Assembly: GCA_947259225.1 (NCBI GenBank)
Contig: CAMYLK010000016.1
Location: 1 to 64,000, forward strand
Length of the DNA: 64,000 nucleotides
Direction of reading: 5' to 3'
Source: an uncultured Desulfobulbaceae bacterium
GTDB lineage: Bacteria; Desulfobacterota; Desulfobulbia; Desulfobulbales; Desulfobulbaceae
Below, piece after piece: positions 50,450 to 56,240 of this stretch. Made by a program: the position numbers and the translations under genes. The number at the start of each line of letters is the position of its first letter. Position 1 is the stretch's first letter. The notes below the pieces were generated by a model. That model was not told the origin of the DNA, did no database searches, and worked only from the letters and a program-made list of their open reading frames with translations.

Positions 50450-50515
50450 CTGTCAACTCAAGACCCGTGGCTTTCCGTACCTACCTGAAAGTAGGGGTGG
50501 CTTTATCTTTATTTG
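50412..50515 (-). promoter_or_regulatory. Leader RNA copy 1: GEMM (cyclic-di-GMP-I)-like riboswitch with terminator
   Basis: Transcribed on the minus strand from about 50513. Conserved blocks in order: GATAAAGCCACCCCTAC, a hairpin (CCTAC/GTAGG), ACGGAAAGCCACGGGTCT, a variable part, then AGCCGGGTTGCC. This order and the AAAGCCACGGG and GCCGGGTTGCC blocks resemble the GEMM-I aptamer, but its usual GGCAAACC is GCCACCCC and GACGCAAAG is TACGGAAAG. The 5' arm of the following terminator is the final conserved strand, so ligand binding would be expected to prevent termination. Ligand is unproven. Confidence 0.6.
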
Positions 50516-50520
50516 TTTAA

Positions 50521-50550
50521 ATTATATATAATATACCTGTAGAAAGTCAA
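50521..50550 (-). promoter_or_regulatory. Sigma-70-type promoter of leader RNA copy 1
   Basis: Minus strand TTGACT (50545-50550), 18-nt spacer, TATAAT (50521-50526). The same two boxes and the same spacer occur before copy 2. Confidence 0.75.
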
Positions 50551-50682
50551 AAAAAGAATAAATCATTCAAGTAATAGTCAAAAGCATACCTGTCCGCTTT
50601 TTATGACTTTTATTGACCTGCATGATCAAAAAAAAGAGATAAAATTTCTAAATATTAACTCTCCAGCAAGAAAAAATCTTTA

Positions 50683-51648
50683 TCATGGAACCGCCAGGCA
50701 GTCTGTATCGAGTGCGTTGAAATCAGTATCGAAAGCACCGACACACTTGATTTCTGCTAAAGTTCCAGCACTTACTGATCCCTCAACGGTCGACGCGGCG
50801 ATTCTGATGACAGCCGGTGCTCCACTGGAATCAACGTTCGCGGCGATAACGCTCCCACGAATAATGCTGTTGCGAATCTCGGCCTTTGCCTCCATTCCGA
50901 ATTGCGAGGTGACGGCGATGCCGTTGTCAATACCGCTGGGACTGTCACTGGCGATGATGGATGTGTCGTTGATCATGACCTGTCCACCCTCACTGACTGA
51001 TACTCCGTTGTTGATGGTGCATCCATTAGCTATAAGACGGCCACCGTGGACCTGAGTGGCGGAGGCACGAGTGAAAAGGCCGATACACGGGCTTGCTCCA
51101 CCGTTGCCAAGCGCACGTGCGGTAACATGTTCAAGGGTACTGCTGCTGCCGCTGTCATTCCACACCCCTGCCTTAAAAGCGCCACTGCCTCCTCCACCGC
51201 TGGCAATAGCGGTAACGTGAGATATCAACGGTGATGCATTCAAATTATGAATAGCGTGAGCGGTGCCACTATTATGATTAATCACGGTGAGGTGCCGTAT
51301 TTCGGAGGCGTCAGCACCATTTATGACGCCCGGCCCTCCGTCCGGAATCAAAGCAGCTGAATCGACCTTGCCGATGATATAGGTAGCCTTTTGCCCTGAA
51401 CCGACGAGTGATACATGGCTTTTCATGTACAAAGGTGTTGCACCGAGGCGGTAAACACCTGGCGAGACGGTGACGAGGTAGGGATTGGAGCGGCTGGCAT
51501 CAATAATGGAGTTGACGGCAGCGACAGGATTAGTGAAATCACCGCCGTTTTTGGCAACAACAATCACGTTGGCTGCTCCCCAGGCGGCACCAGTGAACAG
51601 CAATATAAAAGCAAAAAACACGACGAATCCAAGGCTTTTCGATTTCAT
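50683..51648 (-). CDS. Secreted right-handed beta-helix protein (pectin-lyase fold, DUF1565-like)
   Basis: 321 aa with a clear signal peptide (LGFVVFFAFILLFTGAAWG). The mature protein is made of short repeats of a parallel beta-helix (VVAKNGGDFTNPVAAVNSII, SEIRHLTVINHNSGTAHAIH, GIAVTSQFGMEAKAEIRNSI). It looks like the phage-tail/pectinase-type carbohydrate-binding helix. No catalytic triad is apparent. RBS GGAGGTCTTGCC. Confidence 0.75.
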   Translation of the reverse strand: MKSKSLGFVVFFAFILLFTGAAWGAANVIVVAKNGGDFTNPVAAVNSIIDASRSNPYLVTVSPGVYRLGATPLYMKSHVSLVGSGQKATYIIGKVDSAALIPDGGPGVINGADASEIRHLTVINHNSGTAHAIHNLNASPLISHVTAIASGGGGSGAFKAGVWNDSGSSSTLEHVTARALGNGGASPCIGLFTRASATQVHGGRLIANGCTINNGVSVSEGGQVMINDTSIIASDSPSGIDNGIAVTSQFGMEAKAEIRNSIIRGSVIAANVDSSGAPAVIRIAASTVEGSVSAGTLAEIKCVGAFDTDFNALDTDCLAVP

Positions 51649-51753
51649 GGCAAGACCTCCATAATTGAATTGAGAGTAGATAAAGTGGTTATCAGGGTTC
51701 GAGAATGTTTTTTACCATTCAATTTTATCAGAAATTATACATTTTTCATCATT

Positions 51754-51776
51754 AAATAAATCTGTCCCTTTTTCCG
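51754..51776. repeat. REP-like scar AAATAAATCTGTCCC, copy 1
   Basis: Same 15-bp core followed by a TTTCCG-type end as at 54115-54137, with a related form (AAACAAATCAGTCCCC) at 63586. Lies between the beta-helix and superoxide dismutase genes. Confidence 0.5.
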
Positions 51777-51797
51777 TTTATCCCTTATTGTTCAACG

Positions 51798-52391
51798 TTA
51801 AACGAGATTAGAGTTGACAAACTCCCAATTGATAAGATTGTTAACAAAGGCATCAAGATAGTTACCTCGCCCGTTTTGGTAGTCAAGGTAGTATGCATGC
51901 TCCCAGACATCCACCGTCAATATGGGTTTCAATCCATGAGCTATGGGTGTGTCAGCATTTGAAGTTTTCATAATACCTAACTTGTCGTTGTTCATAACCA
52001 GCCATGCCCAGCCGCTGCCGAACTGAGTTAGCCCGGCATTCTTCAGCTGTTCGATGAAATTGTCATATCCTCCGAAATCGGTATCGATCTTCTCTGCGAT
52101 GCCGCCTGTGGGTAGTCCCCCCCCATCAGGTTTCATTGATTGCCAGTAAAATGTATGGTTCCAGACCTGAGCCGCGTTGTTGAAGATTCCGACTTTATCA
52201 GCATCATTGACTGTCTTTATAATGATATCCTCTAGAGTCTCACTGTTCAGATCAGTTCCCTCGATCAGTTTATTCAGGTTGGTAACATAAGCATTATGGT
52301 GTTTTCCATGATGAAAGGCCAAGGTATTCGAGCTGATATGTGGTGCCAAAGCATCTTTTTCATAAGGAAGGTCTTGTAGGGTTATACTCAT
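51798..52391 (-). CDS. sodB: Iron-type superoxide dismutase
   Basis: Dismutes superoxide to oxygen and peroxide. Metal ligands His27 (LAFHHGKHHNAYV), His in AAQVWNHTFYWQSM, and Asp/His in LTVDVWEHAYYLDYQNGR are all present. The latter segment and the GSGWAWLV stretch are those of Fe/Mn SOD, with features of the Fe type. Start at 52391 (RBS GGAGAAAAAT); a frame extending to 52442 adds 17 non-family residues. A hairpin lies upstream. An oxygen-defence gene in an otherwise anaerobic type of genome. Confidence 0.95.
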   Translation of the reverse strand: MSITLQDLPYEKDALAPHISSNTLAFHHGKHHNAYVTNLNKLIEGTDLNSETLEDIIIKTVNDADKVGIFNNAAQVWNHTFYWQSMKPDGGGLPTGGIAEKIDTDFGGYDNFIEQLKNAGLTQFGSGWAWLVMNNDKLGIMKTSNADTPIAHGLKPILTVDVWEHAYYLDYQNGRGNYLDAFVNNLINWEFVNSNLV

Positions 52392-52464
52392 ATTTTTCTC
52401 CTTTTTTGCGTTCGGCATTTCATCTTCTACTGTGCCCAACACCAGTCTTTATTATTAGGATCAG

Positions 52465-52506
52465 AGTAAAATTAAATTTCAATAATTTTACTCTGACCTT
52501 TTTTGT
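52465..52506. terminator. Palindrome GGTCAGAGTAAAATTA / TAATTTTACTCTGATCC, terminator or REP-like
   Basis: Stem GATCAGAGTAAAATTA...TAATTTTACTCTGACC with T-run (CCTTTTTT) on the plus strand side. The GTCAGAGTAAAATT motif is also a known form of dispersed intergenic repeat, so it may be a repeat used as a terminator. Confidence 0.55.
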
Positions 52507-52546
52507 TGCTTTCCGTATTTCCTTCCGTGCATGAGATGGTAATATT

Positions 52547-53074
52547 TTACTTTCCGGGTTCTTTCCCCGAATACAGCTGGCGTATATACGCAATGATTAC
52601 AAATACTGCGCTTATAGCTAAAAAGCCGTCGATATATCGATTTAAGGTTTCTTCTTTGCTCTGCACCATCTCATGTACATCTTTGTATGCCACAATAACA
52701 TCATTGCCATGTATAAGCTCCCATATGTAATAACTTTTGCCGCGGATAAGTTCATCCCTGCTCAGCTTGTTCCTTTCGGCGAGCACAATTATTCGGTCTC
52801 CCTCTTGGATATGCTTCATACCAGACCAGACCTTCCCATAATAAGATGAATAGCGATTTATCCTACTGTCCTTTTCGATTTTAAACCAGGTTGACTTACC
52901 CTCTCCACCAAGTCTCACTTGCCTGACGATTCCGTGAACAATAAGCAATTCTTCCTTTTGTGGATGCTGACTTCCATAAAAAGATATCCCTTTAGCTGTA
53001 ATGGCTAATATTAATATATATACGGCTGCCGATACTAAAGTCAGGTTGCTTAAGCTATGAGAGTAAAACTTCAT
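52547..53074 (-). CDS. Membrane protein of unknown function (175 aa)
   Basis: Helices at both ends (NLTLVSAAVYILILAITAKGIS; YIDGFLAISAVFVIIAYIRQLY) with a soluble beta-rich middle (ELLIVHGIVRQVRLGGEGKS, WSGMKHIQEGDRIIVLAERN). It looks like a type of membrane protein with an OB-like periplasmic or cytoplasmic part. No family recognised; the RBS is weak. Confidence 0.6.
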   Translation of the reverse strand: MKFYSHSLSNLTLVSAAVYILILAITAKGISFYGSQHPQKEELLIVHGIVRQVRLGGEGKSTWFKIEKDSRINRYSSYYGKVWSGMKHIQEGDRIIVLAERNKLSRDELIRGKSYYIWELIHGNDVIVAYKDVHEMVQSKEETLNRYIDGFLAISAVFVIIAYIRQLYSGKEPGK

Positions 53075-53124
53075 AAAATAAATTGCAGGTGATTATCAGA
53101 GAGTGGTTTAAGTGGGGTTTAAGT

Positions 53125-53145
53125 GGGGTCTGACTGAAACTCCCC
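53125..53145. repeat. Short palindromic scar GGGGTCTGACTGAAACTCCCC
   Basis: One of five related intergenic motifs (TTAAnTGGGGTCTGnnCCC) in this region. Preceded by a duplicated GTTTAAGTGGGG. Confidence 0.45.
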
Positions 53146-53171
53146 CTGTTTATTTACTGTTTATTTAGTTT

Positions 53172-53408
53172 CTGATTACCACTAATCCTCAGCCAGCTTT
53201 AGTGCCACAAAGCATAACTGGTTGACATTATATTTTTTATATCATTCGGAGTCTCGCAAGCTCGCTTACCTCGAACGAATGTGAGAAATCTGGACTGTTG
53301 TGGTATAAGATTTTTCGCTACACTCGAGGTAAGCGAGGAACGAGACTCCGAATGACAAAAACTTCCAGTAAATAAACAAAATCCATGCTGAACTTTAGTG
53401 GTAATCAG
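53172..53408. mobile_element. MITE-like palindromic element (237 bp)
   Basis: Ends CTGATTACCACTAA (53172-53185) and TTAGTGGTAATCAG (53395-53408) are perfect 14-bp inverted repeats. A second long inverted repeat lies inside: TCATTCGGAGTCTCG...CTCGCTTACCTCGA on the left and its complement on the right (53252-53283 and 53327-53357). No coding capacity. Size and shape fit a non-autonomous transposable element. It begins 20 bp from the 3' end of the SpoIIAA-like gene. Confidence 0.65.
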
Positions 53409-53428
53409 AATTTAGTTTGATATGTTCG

Positions 53429-53812
53429 TTAAGACGTCAACCAGGCAACCGCCTCATTTCGCGATCGAAAAAGATTGGTAACAACATTCCATTGGCCTTC
53501 AACGAAAACACCTCACATTCTGATCATTCCATACTCCAGGTCGTGAGCAACAAGTAGTGCAGGCTTTGCCGGTCCTGCTTCGGTTTTCCGTGCGACACAT
53601 AGATCCGCGATTGTTCTTACATCGTTGACGGTAAGAACACCGGTGTCCAGCTCGGTCTGATCCTGCAGAACAGGCATCTCCGGGGTCCAGGCCGGATGGT
53701 CTAAAATGGTATTCAAGAATTTCCTGTAAATACGAAGATCGGCTGGCCAGGAAAGCCTTGCCTCTAGATAGTCGTCGCGGGTTTCAATCGAGAACTCCAT
53801 ATCTCGTTTCAT
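53429..53812 (-). pseudogene. SpoIIAA/STAS-like protein gene interrupted by an in-frame TGA
   Basis: The uninterrupted frame (53513-53812) encodes 99 aa (SIETRDDYLEARLSWPADLR...DLEYGMIRM) and stops at TGA. Reading on in the same frame gives GVFVEGQWNVVTNLFRSRNE then AVAWLTS and a stop at 53429, matching the C-terminal third of the relative at 63102-63494 (YGLARMYEVYR...FKNKKEAFEWVNK). The TGA falls at the aromatic residue after RM. Full length would be 127 aa. Probably a nonsense mutation; no clear SECIS hairpin follows. It is 90 bp downstream of leader RNA copy 2 on the same strand. Confidence 0.7.
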
Positions 53813-53903
53813 TCAGAAATTCAGTTTAATGTTTGGATTAAAAAACTACCGCATATTTTTGGAATAAATGAGATCTGCCTCCTCTTTATTCCTTCTGATC
53901 AAT

Positions 53904-53941
53904 AAAAAAAATCCGGATTACCTCGCTAAAAGGCAACCCGG
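53904..53941 (-). terminator. Terminator hairpin of leader RNA copy 2
   Basis: CCGGGTTGCC / GGTAATCCGG stem (53932-53941 and 53913-53922 on plus), two G-U wobbles replacing the G-C pairs of copy 1, followed by a U-run (eight A on the plus strand, 53904-53911). Confidence 0.8.
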
Positions 53942-54003
53942 CTATCACCATTGACCCGTGGCTTTCCGTCTCTACATACAAGTAGGGGTGACTTTATCTT
54001 TAT
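53904..54003 (-). promoter_or_regulatory. Leader RNA copy 2: GEMM (cyclic-di-GMP-I)-like riboswitch with terminator
   Basis: Same architecture as copy 1: GATAAAGTCACCCCTAC, hairpin CTAC/GTAG, GACGGAAAGCCACGGGTC, variable part, GATAGCCGGGTTGCC, then a terminator. The two copies align through their whole length, with differences that keep stems pairable. The base before the CACCCC block is T here and C in copy 1. Precedes the interrupted SpoIIAA-like gene. Confidence 0.6.
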
Positions 54004-54008
54004 TTTAA

Positions 54009-54038
54009 ATTATATCATTTCAAAATAATGAGAGTCAA
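54009..54038 (-). promoter_or_regulatory. Sigma-70-type promoter of leader RNA copy 2
   Basis: Minus strand TTGACT (54033-54038), 18-nt spacer, TATAAT (54009-54014). The predicted start lies just before the GATAAAG block. Confidence 0.75.
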
Positions 54039-54114
54039 ACGTAAAAGAAGCTTGAAAAATGAAAGATAGTACAAACAGGAACAGATGTTTTCTGTAATGG
54101 AAATAGGCCACAAC

Positions 54115-54137
54115 AAATAAATCTGTCCCGTATTCCG
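54115..54137. repeat. REP-like scar AAATAAATCTGTCCC, copy 2
   Basis: Same core as 51754-51776, ending ATTCCG. Lies between leader RNA copy 2 and the plus-strand transporter. Confidence 0.5.
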
Positions 54138-54228
54138 TAATGAATTCACTTTATAATGGATATTAGTATCATACTGATATTATACTAACGACCGTTGACG
54201 GCCTTTAGGCAAACCGTGGATATACATT

Positions 54229-56070
54229 ATGAACTTACCCCCACCACCGAATGACCATGCACTTGCAGTGCTGTTTCTCACAGTTTTTGCACTGATTTTA
54301 TTCACCCGCGAAAAAATACCTCTCGAAACATCAAGTTTCATAATTCTCATTGCTCTGGCCGTGGGTTTTGAGCTATTTCCTTTCATGGTCAATGGGAGCT
54401 CTCTGCATGCGGTCGACTTTTTCCAGGGTTTCGGACACGAAGCTCTGGTTGCTGTCTGCGGCCTGATGATTGCCGGGCAGGGTGTCGTACGAACCGGGGC
54501 ATTGGAGCCGGTCGGGATAGCTCTGGCCAGGATGTGGAAGGTCAGTCCGAATATCTCTCTGCTGTTGACACTCCTTGCTGGAGCATTTATCAGCGCTTTC
54601 ATTAACAATGTCCCGGTTGTCGTTTTATTTCTCCCTATTTTAACAAGTGTTTCCGCAAGAACCGGCATGAAAGCATCTTCAGCCTTGATGCCCATGGGTT
54701 TTGCAACCACCCTCGGAGGAACATGCACCACCATTGGTACTTCCACAAATCTGCTCGTGGTCGCCGTGGCGGCTGATATGGGTTTAAAACGGATGGAAAT
54801 GTTCGATTTTCTCCTTCCGGCGTCCATTGCCTGTGGAATAGGAATAGCTTATCTCTGGCTGATTGCTCCCAGGATACTGCCAGAAAGGGAACTGGTCCTG
54901 TCCGACACCTCCCCCAGAGTGTTCGCTGCCCATCTGGAAATTCTTGAGGGAAGCCCGGCCGAAGGAAAAACACTGTCTGAAGCCCTGAAAAAAATCGACG
55001 GCGTCAGAAAAATTATGAGCGTGGAGCGTGGGCCTGACAATTTCATGATGCCCTTACCCAGCATGGTACTGAAAGCCGGCGATCATCTCGCCATTCGTGA
55101 CACTCCCGAGCGTCTAAAGGAATTCGAGAAAATTCTTGAGGGTACGCTCTATCCTGAGGATTCACAGAACGAGCCCATAGATGATGAACATCCCCTGAAG
55201 GCGGAGGACCAGCAGATAGCTGAGGTAGTCGTCATCGAGGGGTCCCGGCTTCAGGGGAGAACGCTTAACGAAATGCAATTTTCCGAAAGGTATGGGATGA
55301 TAACACTGGCCATACACCGCCCGGGAATGCATCTGGAAAAGCTGGACGATAAAATCGGAGATATTCTGCTGCAGGCTGGGGACATCCTTCTGATACAGGG
55401 TCCAAGGGAACAGGTCGTGAGCATAAAAAAAGCCAAAGACTTCCTTGTGCTCGATGCCACTATGGATTTGCCATATACCCGGAAGGCACCGATTGCCGGA
55501 ACAATTATGCTGGGTATTATCTTGGCGGCAGCCACAGGAACTTTGCCCATTGCTATTGCTGCGCCATTTGGAGCGCTGTTTATGATTGTTTCAGGATGCC
55601 TTGGTTGGGGTGATGCCACCAGGGCCCTGAGCGCACAGGTCATTCTTATTGTTGTAGCGAGTTTGGCCCTTGGGGCGGCTTTGCTTAAGACTGGTGGTGC
55701 GGAGTACCTGGCGCAGTTGTTCCTAATTTCAGCGGGAGATGCTTCACCAAGGGTAATAATCAGCGGTCTGATGCTTCTGATGGGAATACTCACGAACATT
55801 GTGTCCAACAATGCGGCTGCGGTAATCGGCACCCCTATTGCCATATCCATTGCCGCCCGGATGGGGCAACCTCCCGAACCATTTGTTCTCGCGGTACTGT
55901 TCGGGGTAAACATGAGTTATGCAACTCCCATGGCCTACAAGACCAACCTGCTTGTGATGAATGCCGGGAACTATACTTTCAACGATTTTCTTCGGGCCGG
56001 TGTTCCATTGGTGCTGATAATATGGGGGGTGCTTTCGTTTTTGCTCCCGGCCATATACGGTATAGGATGA
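54229..56070 (+). CDS. SLC13/DASS-type anion transporter with two TrkA-C domains
   Basis: Sodium-coupled or similar transporter of the SLC13/ArsB fold (613 aa) with a cytosolic part of two TrkA-C (RCK_C) domains between the two membrane halves (LEILEGSPAEGKTLSEAL, VVVIEGSRLQGRTLNEMQ). Motifs FINNVPVVVLFLPI and TTIGTSTNLLVVAVA occur in the first half and LTNIVSNNAAAVIGTP and NMSYATPMAYKTNLLVMNAG in the second. Substrate may be sulfate, dicarboxylate or an oxyanion; it cannot be fixed here. Paralogue at 60190-61998 on the other strand. Confidence 0.9.
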   Translation: MNLPPPPNDHALAVLFLTVFALILFTREKIPLETSSFIILIALAVGFELFPFMVNGSSLHAVDFFQGFGHEALVAVCGLMIAGQGVVRTGALEPVGIALARMWKVSPNISLLLTLLAGAFISAFINNVPVVVLFLPILTSVSARTGMKASSALMPMGFATTLGGTCTTIGTSTNLLVVAVAADMGLKRMEMFDFLLPASIACGIGIAYLWLIAPRILPERELVLSDTSPRVFAAHLEILEGSPAEGKTLSEALKKIDGVRKIMSVERGPDNFMMPLPSMVLKAGDHLAIRDTPERLKEFEKILEGTLYPEDSQNEPIDDEHPLKAEDQQIAEVVVIEGSRLQGRTLNEMQFSERYGMITLAIHRPGMHLEKLDDKIGDILLQAGDILLIQGPREQVVSIKKAKDFLVLDATMDLPYTRKAPIAGTIMLGIILAAATGTLPIAIAAPFGALFMIVSGCLGWGDATRALSAQVILIVVASLALGAALLKTGGAEYLAQLFLISAGDASPRVIISGLMLLMGILTNIVSNNAAAVIGTPIAISIAARMGQPPEPFVLAVLFGVNMSYATPMAYKTNLLVMNAGNYTFNDFLRAGVPLVLIIWGVLSFLLPAIYGIG

Positions 56071-56169
56071 CATCTTAAACAATGTGGATTATCACCACGC
56101 CCTTTGAAAGTGACACCGATTTTGAGAACATCATACTGACTGTCTCGTCTGTTGTTTAATAGATTAAAT

Positions 56170-56181
56170 GGGTTCTGAACC
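56170..56181. repeat. Short scar GGGTTCTGAACC
   Basis: Member of the TTAAATGGGGTCTGnnCCC group, with perfect palindromic core GGTTCTGAACC. Between the transporter and subtilase genes. Confidence 0.4.
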
Positions 56182-56240
56182 TACTTCTTAACTTGTTCGA
56201 CAATTCAAATTAAAAGTTAAAAAAGGAGACATAACTCACA

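Noticed and set aside
53513-53812. Selenocysteine at the TGA of the SpoIIAA-like gene
   Set aside because: No hairpin of SECIS type is evident immediately downstream, and the homologue has a Tyr there, not Cys. Kept as a nonsense or sequencing question.
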